A stretch of DNA of 64,000 bases, from the NCBI GenBank assembly GCA_032717465.1, contig CM064667.1, forward strand, positions 2,439,605 through 2,503,604, written 5' to 3'. The notes under the pieces are model-generated. The model did no database searches, was not told the origin of the DNA, and saw only the letters and a program-made list of their open reading frames with translations. Of the stretch, positions 38,519 to 51,435 are shown in pieces; positions within the stretch are counted from its first letter, which is position 1; each line of letters starts with the position of its first letter. The stretch is from Coenobita brevimanus. Taxonomy: Eukaryota > Arthropoda > Malacostraca > Decapoda > Coenobitidae. The translations under genes and the position numbers were made by a program.

Positions 38519-40499
38519 GTACGTGAGCATGAGTAAGGTGGGTAGTATGGAAAGAGACTCTGCCCTTTCACCATGAAATGTCTTTTTTAAGTTGAAAACA
38601 CTTGTTTGTTCATAGCCAGAATAACTTTATTAAGGTGTCATCATACTGAAGAGGGTAATGAGGATGGTGCTAACCCAGTCATTGTACTGTAATGTCTCTC
38701 CTAGGCTGGTGATTGTCTGGCAGTAAACAGAATCAGACACAAAAGACATTGTGGCAATGAAGGCATACTGGAAGATTGTAATCAGTGCTTTACCTTGGGA
38801 CAGGATGTTCTCTGTTTGTCATGAACAGTGACTTAACCCCTTCAGTCCAGGGACATCCTTATTATTTTGGGGGGATCTCTATTGATGAAGAGATTAATTA
38901 ATTCTGTACTTGTGTCTTACCCCTCCTGTTTGAACAATTTCCTAAATTAAATAAAGTAATGTGGAAACAGAAAAAAAAGCTTTGGATGGATGAGATTAAG
39001 CCCCCTTACACACACACACACACACACAGTTTGAATTGACAGTCTTGACTGGACTGAAGGCTTATGGAATGTGGTGTTAGCTCATACACAGTTCAGTTTG
39101 ACGGTGAGGCTGGACCTCAGTTCATACACGAGGATAACCACTTGCTTCCCAGGACATTGTTTTTGAGTGGAGGAGGAGTATTGACCATGGTGGAAAAGAA
39201 GGCCAGCTCTCATGAAAAATGGTGCAATGAATGCATACTGAAGTTTTTTTTTTTTTCACCTTTACATTTCCGTTTGTTAATGAGAATATCATTGGCAGCT
39301 GCCCTCATGTTTCTGTGTGAGTATCCACTGCACTGTACATTCCTCAGGCCTGGATGTTCATGACAGTTTTGTATGCTCAGTCCAGGTTTTCATGTAAGAC
39401 TCATGTACAGTCAGTCAGTCAGTCAGTCAGTGGGACACAACATGAACTAATATGGATGATGGCTACTGAAAAATACCTCATGATTTTTTCCCCACATTGA
39501 TAAACCTGCCTTCATTAGGATGTCATATAATGTTTGCTTGTGGCATTTTCCAGTCAGTATTATTATCATATACATATTCCAGTGTTAATAGATTGATCTC
39601 CTTGGAACTTCTCAAGCTATGCTGATAATTTGGGATATCATTGTACCCCCCCCCCATGTGATACTTATTTTTACTGACTGCATTAGAGTAGGAGCATGTC
39701 TGAACATCTATTACAGCAGCAGTGAAGGCCCAGCCCAGCTGAATAAGGCATGTAGGCCAGTCATACCCAATCTGACCAAACTGTCCACCAGTTTTTAGGT
39801 ACTGGTACAGTACTCATTTCAAGGCTTCAGTTGTTTACAGTCCATGCCATCAGTTTACCCCATCTTAGTACATGCACAAAGTAGTTTGAACTTGTTTCCT
39901 CAGCAAGACTGACAGTTGGAAGTATGGGTATGAGGTACCCTAGGAGGAAGGTACAGGTTGTGGGGTGTGACAATGTGTATGCCATGTATTGGTGTAGGGG
40001 TATAGTGGCCCCACTGCCTAACACTTGTACAGATTGCAAGGTTTTTGTACCTCCTCTGACACAGGAGAAGAGGTTGTACTGCGGACTTACGTTCTTCTAT
40101 GATTCGTTGTAGATTTTTCCCACCTTGTGTAATATAAGCTATTGGGTAATGATGATGATACAGTCAGAGTGAGCCTGTGGATGCTGGGTGTTTCCATCAG
40201 ATGATTAACCCCTTCAGTATAGTAACGTTTTGGTAGTTCACACAGTACTTGCCACAGCTAGGTAATTTTATTCACCTTAGGAGATCCCACTGGTAGAGAA
40301 GGGGTTAATTAAGACTATATCTGACATCTCGGATGGGGAAAGTGTATCCTAAGCTTAATGATATTGCCTAGTGATGGCACAAATGAATTATAAATTGCCT
40401 GTGGGTGGAATGGGTTATAATGATCAGGTACAATAGTAGTAGGATGAAAATCAGTGCTGGTTTGTGCTGTTGTGTTCTCAGACATTAATGTGAACCATC
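38519..40499. other. Non-coding, with simple repeats
   Basis: CA repeat at about 39009-39029, six AGTC units at 39409-39431. Otherwise no gene or recognisable mobile element. Confidence 0.5.
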
Positions 40500-40717
40500 C
40501 ATCCACCCATCATCCAATCCTGTGTTACCCCATGAGGAGGGTAGGAGCCCAGGGCAAGGCAAGTTGGTCCTGACATTTAAGATGAGAGTGACCAGCCTCA
40601 CTCATCCCTGAGTGGCATTACGTGAGCAGTAAACCCCAAGCATTCCTTGGACACAAACCTTCACCGGCTCTATCCGATTGGAGCGCCGTAATTACCCACT
40701 AAACCACCAGGTGCCAT
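40500..40717 (-). repeat. tRNA-derived SINE (SINE2), copy 1
   Basis: On the minus strand it starts GGCACCTGGTGGTTTAGTGG (box A-like), has a degenerate box B, a conserved body (GCCACTCAGGGATGAGTGAGG) and ends in GATGATGGGTGGATGG. The plus-strand copy lies at 50024-50250. Both sit beside the same GGTTATATGGTTACCACC-type repeat. Confidence 0.55.
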
Positions 40718-41269
40718 AATTTGGTTATATGGTTACCACCCAGCATAGTAAATGGTTTCCTGGTGTACAGGACACCATTTGACTTGTCACTCAGTGTAGT
40801 CACCCAAAGGCAGAAGGAAGAGGAAAGAGTGAATGAAAGAAAGACAGAAGAGGAAGTGTAAAGTCATCCTTAGGCACAAGGATGAGGAAAGAATGAAGTA
40901 AAGAAAGACAGAAGAGGATAGAAGGAAAGAAGGAAGGAGGAGAGGAAAGAGCAGACACCTGAGAGCAGCACTACATCGAGTGAGTGGATGGTGAGTGTCC
41001 CCACCTGCCACAAACATCTTTTTTTTTTTTTCCAGTACTGTAGTATATGGCGTGAGTACTGTATCAAAAAAGTTAGAAGTGACAGCAGTGGTTATGAGAC
41101 GACTCATGAAGATATGTGGCATGCGTAGATTGGATCGCCATATTGTTTGTAAAAGCTCCAACTTGCTTGCATGTGTTGGCCTTGGTTACCTAATAGCAGC
41201 TTTCCACACTGCACGGTTTCTGGGAGCCTCGCTGTTCAGTCTCTTATCCCTGATGTCGCACTGTGACTT

Positions 41270-41620
41270 CATCCAAGGTTTTTTTTTGGTCTGTTTCTCG
41301 TAGCCCCACTCCTGACATTCACACTTTTCACCTTCCTCATCCAGTTGTCATCTTCCATCCTCTCAACCTGCCCAAACCATCTCAGTCTACCCCTCTTCAT
41401 TAAAGCACCAATACATTCAAGTCCCAACCTTCCTCTCAACTATGCAATCATAATCCTAGCCTTACACCCCCCAAGGCCTTGCATTCAAGAACACACTGCA
41501 TGTCTAATCATTGTCATCTCCTTACAGTTGAAATGAGTATCCTCTTCCTTTACTGCCCATGTCTCACTACCATACAGCATTACACTCCTAACACATGCTG
41601 CTTACAAAAATCCCTTTGGA
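41270..41620 (-). pseudogene. GAT-tailed RTE-like LINE, ORF fragment
   Basis: The minus strand contains the sense of ACTCCCATACAGCAT-type sequence. Reading near 41580-41540 gives YGSETW and near 41390 gives LRWFGQVERM-type codons, the C-terminal signature of RTE-like LINE proteins. Heavily decayed with many stops. The tail was not found. Confidence 0.5.
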
Positions 41621-42825
41621 TAGGATAAAAAATATGGACAGCCTTTATAAATGAAATTAAATAAAACTTCTATAAAGATGAGGAGTAAGTAAATGTTCAG
41701 GTAAATGGGTGGAAGAGTTTTATATTGTACTGTATGGATCTATCAAGATAATAAATAGGATGTCAGTGATGAAAAGTGTAGATGGAATGTGAGGTTGGAA
41801 GGCAAAGGAAATAGCTTACTGTTTTAAGGAAATTTGTGAGAAAAACAAATGTGAATATTTATGAGGCAAAAGGATTGAAGAATAGAAATGAATTTGGAAG
41901 AAAGAATGTATATATTGAGGTGCATAGGACAGGACTTGCATACTTAAAAGAAACTTGACAGTGGTAGGGTTCTGCCTCACAGTTGTTGTGACACCAATGT
42001 AAGAATGTAAAGTATATCACCTGTCACTGTTTTCACAGGTGGGATGAAGCCAAGAATTTAGAAGGCTTGAAAAATGAATGTATGGGCCTGTTAATTGAGC
42101 TTTGTGTAGATAGCTCCTCACACTTTTGTGTTTTCCTTTTCTTTTTACTGGCTCTAGTCCACCTCATTTGTAATTGTGGAAACTTGGATTGGGATGATGT
42201 GTTCATGTTTGTGAAAAGTGCAGAACAGTACTTTATAATAACATTGGATTCCTGTGTTTACTACATATTTCCTAACTATATTTACTTGTGTCACTGTAGG
42301 TTTCATGTTGTCAGTGGTTTAATTATAGTAGTTAAAAGTGTATATGGGATTAGTGCTTTTCTACATTTGTCACATAACTGCAGGTCATTTTACATCATTT
42401 ATAATGTAGTTTTCTTTTAGCACTGTCCTCCCATTTCATCATGCTCAGAATCACTGCTTACATTCTTTAATGTGTTATGAAAATCTCTCTCTACATACTT
42501 TTCTCTTATAATTCTGATGTGCATGCTGTGATGTTATTGTTGTGTTTTGCAGCAGCCTTTGTCATAGTCTTAATTGTTAATTTTTGTTCAGAAAATAGAA
42601 TATTATCTCTCTGGAATGAAGTCTTTGGATCGTTCAGTAATACAGTACTTTACAGTTCTTGATTAAGGCATTGGTATATTGCAGACATCCAGCTTCCTAC
42701 ATACTCTTGTTTGGAGCAAGTTGACCCCTTCAGTCTTTCATGTTGTGGGCCAAAGAGAACATCATCATGGTGAGGTAGTCTGCATGATGTTCATGTATTG
42801 TACATAGGTTATTCATTGTCTCTAT
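41621..42825. other. No feature seen
   Basis: AT-rich sequence with short random open frames. No exon signals, element termini or repeats that I could match elsewhere in the window. Confidence 0.5.
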
Positions 42826-45020
42826 CTATCTATCTATCTATAGCCCGACGCCCTAATCCCGGAAAGAGTGGCCGCAGACAAAACGCCTCCAAGTCACTCT
42901 GTCACCCACCATTTGACTCCCCTCCCCCCAACTCACCCCCCCTCCCTCATATACCTCTCAACTCCATCCCTCCACCTCATCCTCGGTCTACCCCTCCCTC
43001 TCCCCCCCTCCACCTCACCTACATACACCCTCTTAGTCAGTCTTTCATTCTCCATCCTCTCCACATGTCCAAACCACCTCAGTGTATTTCTCCTAATCTT
43101 TTCAACCACATCCACATCCACCCCACAACGTTCCTTCACTTCTTCATTCGTCAACCTGTCCCTTCATGTCACTCCACATGCTCCTCTCAAGTAACTCATT
43201 TCCACTGCTCTCACTCTTGACTTGTTCCCCTCTTGCAAGGTCCACGCCTCGCTTCCATACGTCAGGGTAGGGATCACAATACCATCATGCAGTGACTTCT
43301 TAACTTCCATACTCACCTTCCTATTTCTCATCACTGCTTTCAGTGTGCCAACAACCTTCCTTCCCTGCTGTACCCTTTCACGTACTTCATCCCCCAAAGT
43401 TTCATCCTTACTCATCACACTACCCAAGTACTTGAATGCACTCACATTCTCCATATCCTCACCATCCAACCTCACTGCACACTCTGTGACTTCATTCCTC
43501 TCAAACACCATAACTTTACTTTTGTTTACATTAACTTTCAGCTTCCTCCTCCTATACACTGTCCCAAATTCATTCACCAAACCTTGCAACTCCCATTCAT
43601 CTTCACTCAACAATACTGTATCATCAGCAAACAGCAACACCGGAAGCTTCCAAATCTCAGCCTCATTCATTATGGCCACCCCCACATCCACTGCCCTACC
43701 TTGTACCTCCTTTACGACCCCATCCATATATATATATTAAACAGCCATGGAGACATTACACACCCCTGTTTCAGTCCCACATTGAGATCAAAGAACTCAC
43801 TCAGCTCACCATCCACTCGCACCGTAGCCCTAGCTCCCTCGTACATACTCTTCACAGCACTCAACAATTTCCCCTCCACTCCATATATTCTTAATACCTT
43901 CCACATACCTTTCCTATCTATTCTTTCATAAGCTTTCTCCAAGTCCATGAAGGCAGCGTACACTTTCCTTCCCTTCTCTAGATACTTCTCCACTAAACAT
44001 CTTAGAACAAATATCTGATTTACACACCCTTTTCCCTTCCTAAATCCCCCTTGTTCTTCTCCAACTAGCTCCTCTGTCATATGCCTAACCCTATCAATGA
44101 GTATTCTACCATATATTTTACCAGTCACACTAAGAAGGCAAATACCCCTATGGTTACCACATACTTCTCTCTCCCCTTTTCCTTTGTACAGAGGAACAAT
44201 TATACCTGATTTCCAGTCTTCTGGAACCCTTCCCTCTTCCCAAGCCAATCTACACAACTTCCATATCCACTCCACAACAATCTCACCCCCATACCTAAGC
44301 ATTTCACCACACACTCCATCAATTCCTGGGGCCTTTCCCAGCTTAATCTTCTTCATCGCTTCCACTACTTCCGCCCTACTGATCTCTTCCTCCCTCCTCT
44401 CATCTCTTCTTCTCCCAGCCATTCCCCAACCACTTATACTCACACTGCTCTCACTCTCTACATTCAACAAATCCTCAAAGTGCTCCTTCCATCTCTTCAG
44501 TTTCTCTCTCTTCACCACCAGCAATCTATTATTCCTATCTTTCACTACCCTACTATTTCCCCTTTCACACTGCCTTACTTTCTTTACCTCCTTCCAAAAC
44601 AATTTCTTACTCTCCCTCCACTTCACACTCAAATTCCTCCCAAACTCTTCATCCACTTTCTTCTTACTCTCCTTCACCAGTCTCTTAACCTCCCTTCTCC
44701 TGCTCACATATACCTCTCTCTTCTCTCACTCATCTTCTCCCCTACCTCTACTCGCCAACCATTCACCATATGGCTTCTTCTTTTGTTCCACAGCTCGTTT
44801 CACCTCATCATTCCACCATGCTGTCCCTTGCACACCCTTGCATCTCCTCCTCACTCCACAAACCGCCTCACACGCTGCGCTTATCTCTTCCGTGAATATC
44901 TTACATACGTCTTCCACCCCTTCCATCTGCTCTAGCTCATACCTTCCCAATCTTTCTTCCACTATGCTCTTATACTCTGTCCTCTTCTCACTATCTTGCA
45001 ATTTCTCCACTCTTCTCACA
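42826..45020 (-). mobile_element. RTE-type LINE copy D, antisense
   Basis: The left edge is the TATC tail (42826-42843), then CGACGCCCTAATCCC, the reverse complement of the LINE terminus. The right edge is inside the linker region between endonuclease and RT (homologous to about 56085 in copy F). No clear TSD read. Confidence 0.85.
42933..45019 (-). pseudogene. RTE-type reverse transcriptase ORF, copy D
   Basis: Three frames: 44726-45019 (VEKLQDSEKRTEYK and a basic linker, CKIFTEEISAACE), 43712-44707 (KAPGIDGVCGEML, NHRGICLLS, GFRKGKGCVNQIF, AAFMDLEKAYERID, GLKQGC), 43164-43727 (catalytic FADDTVLLSEDE, AVRLDGEDMENV, TYGSEAWTL, RGACGVT), then 42933-43154 (LRWFGHVERM, RPRMRWRDGV). The frame breaks at ~43720 and ~43160 are small indels. 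Nearly the whole RT is readable, without endonuclease. Confidence 0.86.
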
Positions 45021-46957
45021 GGAGCTGTGAGAAGCTAAATTTGAGATAAATTTGAGATAAATTTGACTGAAACACCTTTTGTTAGAGGGAACCCTTTACT
45101 AAGTGCAGTGCAGCACAGCTTCCCTTTGTTATGTCACACTTGACAGAGGGGAACATTATTACTCAGTAAAGAAACTCCTCCTGGTAACAGATGTATCATA
45201 TTGTTGGCAGTGAGACATTGTACATTGTTGGCTAATGCAATTACTCTTATTTAGCTCTGCTTGGTAGAAAATTACAGTCACCAGTTTGTAATTTCTTAAT
45301 GTTTCTGAGTATTATCCTCGCATCTTAAGAAGTTAATATGGTTTGGTGCTTGTTGGTTTGGTTGGCAACAATAATCGTAAGTCCATTGATGCAAGTAATT
45401 TTTCTATACAGATGTTTTGGAGTTTTAGTGCATTTGTATGTGCATTTATATTGCTGTGTACGTGGATGATGGAACATACAGAATAGACTCTTCCATGATC
45501 TAATTTGAAATAATGGGGGTTAATTGAAGTTTATTGAAGTTATATCTGTGCTGGGTTAGTGTGTAGTTTGAATCTTATTTTCTTGACATAACTGCTTTTT
45601 GTATAAAGTTCATTTATTGCTTTATACTCGGATTTTTTTTTCTCCTGTTCCTTTGTAATATTTACTCTAGCTCATTGTTTCCACAAAAATATGGGTAACA
45701 TATGTTGACATAGCTAATTAGAATATATTCAATATAGTTAGAGTATAGTAGAGTATAGTATGTTTAGTAGTTGCAATTGACATATACACAGGTACAGAAT
45801 CTCAGCTTCTGAAATAAACAGCTACAGTAGACCTTTGTTTTGTGATGCTCTGATTGTGCAAAATATATTTTATACGGCATCGACAGCCTCAACCCCAACC
45901 TGATTTATGTAGCAAAATAGCCTCTGATGAATCCAGGATGGGTGACTTGAGGATTTTGAGGTCTAGCCTCAGCCCTTGAGGGGACCGAGGCACTGCTTAT
46001 TTCCCCTCCTCAAGCCCTCCAGCCTCAGATACTGTACCCCCTCCCAAGGCAACCATCACTTCGTCATGTACAGTATCAAAGTGGGTTAAAATTCCATTTA
46101 TTACCATTGTATGCATGTTTGTTCATTATTTCTTATGCCTTGATGATCATATGTATTTAAACAAGTGTTTGGTGGGATCAGTTTTTCAATTTTGCCAAAA
46201 TACTTTGGAAAAATTTTCATATTTCCTCAGCCAAATAAGCCAAGTAGCAATGGTTCTAATGAAACAGTTTGCACAGTTAAATATGTGCAACATGGATACA
46301 CTAACTGTGCAGAATAAAGGTCTGCTGTATCCAGCCAAAACTGCATTAGTGGCTATACTTCCTTCACTGTAAGTTGGCCCAGATTTTCTTCCTTCTGCAG
46401 TGCGCCTCTCGTACACCAGTGACAAAAAGACGGTGCTTTGGCTCAGTATCCTTTCCCCATCACTTCCTTGTGGCAAGCATCGTATTCTAGTATTATCTGT
46501 TGTTACAACTCAGGATTCAAGATGGAGAGTTGGCAGTTTTGATTTAAAGTGTAAAGAGTACACGTGCAGTGATATGAATTAATGACTATTTCTTGTATGA
46601 GGCAGGTTTTCCTCAGCTTAAAGCATTAACTTATTAAGTAGGATTTTTTTTTTTCCCCAGCTTCCAGATGATCCCCCCCCCCCTTTCCATTTAGGAGAGC
46701 ACCACAGTAGTGAAAGGTTAAGGAAAGTTGTATCTAACCTTCCAAGGTTGAAAAATCTCTCTTTAGTGAGTAGAATAATTTGGAGGTAGCAAGAAACCGA
46801 GACTGTTTCATCAGAGTGAAGTGGTTAAGCAAAACATTTTTTAATATTTACTGACTAAGGATTTTCATTTGCTGGGAAACTCTTATATGCAGTAGCCAGA
46901 ATGATGACCAAAGTGCATCTGATACGTGGCAGATTTGTAATGCCTGCCTGTTTGTAG
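45021..46957. other. Mostly featureless intergenic or intronic DNA
   Basis: AT-rich. A strong acceptor-like tract TTTTCTTCCTTCTGCAG ends at 46398, followed by frames open for 40-60 codons, but I found no donor or motif to support an exon. Confidence 0.4.
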
Positions 46958-47099
46958 GTGATGGGTGTCAGGATTGGTGACTTTGGTGAGCAAGGCCTGG
47001 GTATGTGTGTGGCTGAGGACCTGAAGCAAGGACAGGAGGTGCTAACTGATCCACTTGAGGTCATGCATACTGAAGATTCTGCCAAGAAGCCTTACCTAG
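46958..47099 (+). CDS. Candidate PR/SET-domain exon of a PRDM-like gene (N-terminal half)
   Basis: Flanked by TGTTTGTAG at the acceptor and GTGAGAAAG at the donor. The open frame reads VMGVRIGDFGEQGLGMCV, then AEDLKQGQEVLTDPLEV. The R-I-G, GLG and G-x-x-V/F...P-x-E spacing is like the first strand-turn block of PR/SET domains in PRDM proteins, which regulate transcription in the nucleus. It ends in phase 1. The next candidate at 51878 enters in the matching phase. No homology search was possible. Supported by the downstream PR C-terminal motif and zinc finger on the same strand. Confidence 0.42.
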
Positions 47100-47149
47100 G
47101 TGAGAAAGAACCTGATGACACAGACACCAGTAGATTTATGTGTTGATAC

Positions 47150-48518
47150 TGTTGTTTATTGTTTAAGGCATCTTTCCTATCACAACCTTCTTTCTGATCG
47201 TCAGTATGGGTTCCGTCAGGGACGCTCCACTGGCGATCTTCTCACCTACCTTTCAGACTCCTGGTCATCCTTCTTTCGGGACTTTGGTGAAAGCTTTGCC
47301 ATTGCACTTGACATCTCAAAGGCTTTCGATCGAATCTGGCATAAATCTTTAATTTCCAAACTGGCCTCCTACGGTTTCTATCCTTCTATCTGTGCCTTCA
47401 TCACTAGCTTCCTTTCTGGTCGTTCTATAGCCGCTGTTGTAGACGGCCATCGTTCTTCTCCTAGATCTATCAACAGTGGTGTTCCTCAGGGCTCTGTCCT
47501 ATCACCAACTCTCTTCCTTTTATTCATCAATGATCTTCTAAGCTGTACATCTAACCCCATCCACTCATACGCTGATGACTCCACTCTTCACCTTTCCATT
47601 CGGTTCGTGCAACGCCCATCTCGACAGTTACTTCAAGAAACAAGGGATGAGGCTATGGCACACCTAATGTCTGACTTGGCTCGTATCTCTGACTGGGGTA
47701 AAAATAATTTGGTTGTCTTTAATGCATCTAAGACTCAGTTCTTACACCTATCAACCCGACAAAATCTTCCACAGGTATACCCATTAATGTTTAATAATAT
47801 TCAGCTTAATCCTGCATCATCCTTGAACATGCTTGGGGTTTCATTTACTCGGGACTTATCTTGGAAAGATCATATTACATCTCTTGTAAAATATGCTTCC
47901 AAGAGATTGGGTGTGCTAAGCCGACTCTGCTCTTTCTTTACCCCTGCACAATTGTTGACTCTATACAGGGGTTTTATCCGCCCCTGTGTGGAGTACAACT
48001 CTCATGTGTGGGGAGGCTCCCCACATACAGCTCTTCTCAATAGGGTGGAGTCAAAGGCTTTTCGTCTCATTAACTCTCCTCCTCTTACTGACTCCCTTCA
48101 ACCTCTGTCTCTTCGCCGCACTGTTGCATCTTTACCTCTTTTCTATCGCTACTTTAATGGTCACTGCTCCTCTGAACTGTCTGCTTGCATTCCTCCACCT
48201 CTACGACGGGCGCGTAGCACCCGTCTGGCAGCAAACTCTCATCCCTTTTCTGTCCAACTCTCTAATGCAAGAGTTAACCGTTACTCCCAGTCTTTCATTT
48301 ATGCAACAGGTCAGCTCTGGAACTGTCTCCCTCTATCTGTATTTCCTGCTGCCTATGATCTCCAGTCTTTCAAACGCAGTGTGTCCAGGCATCTCAAAAT
48401 GATAGGATCTTGAATTTGGCTCTCTATTGAATTTTGTTTTTCTCTTGGAGGGAACTGTTACTGCGGGCTCTTGGCCTTTGATTCCTTCTTCCTCGCATAA
48501 AAAAGAAAAAAAAAAAAG
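47150..48518 (+). mobile_element. Jockey/CR1-like LINE, second subfamily, copy 1
   Basis: 5'-truncated. Starts inside RT (near KHLSYHNLLSDRQYGFR) and ends with a 3' UTR and an A-rich tail (48498-48518). Lies about 50 bp downstream of the candidate exon 46958-47099, in its putative intron. Other copies: 56628-57716 and 60336-61822. Confidence 0.85.
47160..48413 (+). pseudogene. LINE reverse transcriptase, second subfamily (partial ORF2)
   Basis: Open from the truncated 5' end to TGA at 48411-48413: QYGFRQGRSTGDLLTYL, ALDISKAFDRIWHKSL, GVPQGSVLSPTLFLLF, catalytic HSYADDSTLHL, DWGKNNLVVFNASKT, LSWKDHITSL, CVEYNSHVWGGS and the C-terminal QLWNCLPLSVFP. Similar in order to the first subfamily but clearly distinct in sequence. 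The upstream RT fingers and endonuclease are absent. The frame before 47160 is host sequence. Confidence 0.87.
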
Positions 48519-48825
48519 ATTATGAGGATTGTGTTGGTTATAACTTATATGTATACATACATATATTCATTTATATAGTACTTATATCTCTACATTTATA
48601 TACAGTGGGCCTGCATTTAGTTTTGTCTTCTGCATACAACATTCTTTGCATGGTAATATCAGTCTTTACCCTGCCCCCATGTACATCGCAAACAGCACAG
48701 TTTGCATGACAGCAGTGGCCAAAATTTACATATGTATTCACAGACATCATCAGACCTTATAATCTGCTTATTAATCATCAGCAGACACACTTATATGATG
48801 ATAATTGACAGTCAGACTTTATGAT

Positions 48826-49612
48826 ACTGTGTTGTTGAGTGAAGATGAAGGGGAGCTGCAAGGCTTGGTGGATGAATTTGGGAGAGTGTGTAAGAAACCG
48901 AATCTAAAGGTGAATGTAGGGAAGAGTGTGATGGTCTTTGAGAGAGGTGATGTCAGTGAATGTACAGCGAGGTTGGATGGTGAGGAATTGGAAAATGTGA
49001 GTACGTTTAAGTACTTGGGTAGTGTGATGAGTAAGGATGGAGGGGTGGAGGGTGAAGTGCTTGAAAGGGTACAGCAGGGAAGAAAGGTTGCTGGTTCTTT
49101 GAAAGTAGTGATAAGAAACAGGGAAGTGAGCATGGAAGTGAAAAAGTTATGACAGTATTGTGATACCAACTCTAACGTATGGAAGTGAAGCTTGGACGTT
49201 GTTGGAAGGACACAAGTCAAGAGTGAGAGCAGTGGAAATGAGTTATTTAAGAGGAGCCTGTGGAGTCACATGGAGAGACAGGCTGACGAATGAGGATATA
49301 AAGGAGCGTTGTGGTGTGGATGTGGATGTGATAGGAAGCGTTATGAGGAACACACTGAGGTGGTTTGGCCATGTGGGGAGGATGGAGGGTGAGAGACTGA
49401 CGAAGAGAGTGTATGTGAGTGAGGTAGAGGGGGGAAGAGGGAGGGGGAGGCCGAGGATGAGATGGAGGGATGGGGTGGAGAGGTATATGAGAGAGGGGGG
49501 TGTGAGTTGGAAGCAGGGCAGTGAAATGGCGGGGGACAGGGCGACGTGGAGGCGATTTGTTTGTGGCCACCCCAAACGGGATTGAGGGGTCTGGCAATAG
49601 ATAAATAGATAG
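48826..49612 (+). mobile_element. RTE-type LINE copy E
   Basis: Starts at GATACTGTGTTGTTGAGTG (the FADD region) and ends GGGTCTGGCAATAGATAAAT plus GATA. The ORF runs 48826-49152, is interrupted by a 4-bp loss near 49149, and continues 49160-49585 with TYGSEAWTL, LRWFGHVGRM and FVCGHP. It is closest to copy A. No TSD read with confidence. Confidence 0.85.
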
Positions 49613-50023
49613 ATGTATCACCCATAGATAATCATGTGATACAAAGTAGCCAGTAAATGGTATTTTTCACATACAACTGTTGTGTATGCTTTGGCAGGGC
49701 AGGAACTGGAGCTGCTCATCACCTAATCAGAGACTTGTGGTGTGCTGTTTTCATCTCTCAGTGAGTTCAGGCCTAGTAGTTCAGCCAACTATATTCTGGG
49801 CTTAGTTCATGGGTTTGAATATATTCAGTACCTTGTGGTAGGTGGGGGCTCTCACCATCCACTCATTCCACTGCTGCTCTCAGATGACTGCCCTTTCCAT
49901 TCTTCCTTCCTGCCACTTCTGTCTTTTTTTCCTTCATTCTTTCCTCTTCCTTCTGTTTACAGGTGACTCTACACTGAGTGACAAACCAAATGGTTTCCTG
50001 TAACCACATAACCAAATTATGGC

Positions 50024-50250
50024 ACCTGGTGGTTTAGTGGGTAATTAGGGTGCTTCAGTTTGGTTGAGCCTGTGCAGGTTTATATCCAAGGGATGGTTGG
50101 GGCTTATTGCTCATGTAATGCCACTCAGGGATGAGTGAGGCTGGTTACTCTCATCTTAAATGTCAGGACCAATTTGCCTAGCCTAGGGCTCCTACACTTC
50201 TTATGGGGCAACACAGTATTAGATTAAGAATGAATGAATAAGTTAACCTT
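50024..50250 (+). repeat. tRNA-derived SINE (SINE2), copy 2
   Basis: Starts GGCACCTGGTGGTTTAGTGG (box A-like). GTGCAGGTTTATATCCAAGG holds a degenerate box B. The body matches 40500-40717 in inverse orientation. The preceding sequence (49950-50023) matches the flank of copy 1. Confidence 0.55.
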
Positions 50251-51085
50251 TGATATTATTATTTGCTCCTACCAAGAAAACATCTGTAGGTTTGCTGCTG
50301 TGATTATTATGAGTTGAAGGATAATTGACACAGGCAGATGACACATTGAAATAGTGAACTGAAACTTACAGTATAAGTTAATTAGACAAAAAGTTTAGCT
50401 GCATAGGTAAATTTACCAAAGCAGTGAGCCAAATTCACCAGGCTGAACTTAACTAGAAATCTAAACAAATGTTGGAAGCTCAGTGTTTCTCCCTTGTTCA
50501 AGTACTGTACATCAGACGTAAAGAGTGCCAGCATCATACAAATACAGTAATATGTAGCAAAACAGCAAGAGAGAGCAGCAGTTATTGAGAGTGAAGGTGA
50601 CTCCCAATGTGATGTACAGTGAATGGAGAGAGACTGGAATTGGTGAGAGAGTTTAAATACCTAAGTACAGTGACAGAAAAGAGAGGAAAATGTGCAAAAG
50701 AAGTGGAAAGTAGAGTGACACAAGGAAGATAAGTAGCTGGTGCAATGAAGGCCTTGATAAGAAACAGAGGCCTGGGTGTTGCAGCAGTACGAGGCTTACA
50801 TGAAGGAGTTGTTAGTGAAAACTTTGACATATGGATGTGAGACTGTGGTGTGGCATGAAAATGAAAAGTCAAGAGTAAGAGCAGTGGAGATGGGACTGCT
50901 GAGGAATGTATGTGGAGCACAGAGAGTGGATAGGATACGAAATAATGTGATTCGTGAAAGATGTGGAGTGAGGAAGTCTGTGGACATCAGAATCGAAGAG
51001 AGTGTACTGAGATGGTATGGTCATGTGGAGAGAATGGATGATAACATAGTGGTGAAAGAGTTATATCTGAGCGAATATGAAGGAG

Positions 51086-51435
51086 GGAGGTGGTGGCTCA
51101 GTCGGTAGAGAGGTGGCCTGCAGTCCTACCGGACCCAGGTTCAAATCCCCACTAGGGCAGGGAAAAGTTTAAGGATTTGAATTTAATAAAATCAGACTTT
51201 ACTGATCTACCAGAAGACTCGCTGACATGTCGTAAAAATACCTCTGCTAATACCAATAAACCAGTCCTGTATGAGACAGCTCTAGCATGTATTCAATATG
51301 GACAGTGGGTGTTAGCGCCAAAGTGGTGACATGTAGAGATGTATGGTATGTAGGAGGACTACTGGGCCTTGGGAGCAGGCTGTGAAGCCTATGCCCAGAG
51401 TTGGACACATTAAAAAAAAAAAAAAAAAAAAAAAA
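51086..51435 (+). repeat. tRNA-derived SINE (SINE1), full-length with poly(A)
   Basis: The pol III-type internal promoter is visible: box A TGGCTCAGTCGG (51094-51105) and box B GGTTCAAATCC (51138-51148). The tRNA-like head is followed by a ~250-bp body and an A-run ending at 51435. Inserted in the C-terminal coding part of the GAT-tailed LINE. A 5'-truncated second copy is at 55168-55287. Confidence 0.85.

Noticed and set aside
46399..46580. Possible exon after a strong polypyrimidine acceptor
   Set aside because: No donor in a consistent place and no recognisable motif in any frame.
51093..51165. tRNA gene
   Set aside because: Box A and B are present, but the fold is degraded and the sequence continues into a SINE body with poly(A).
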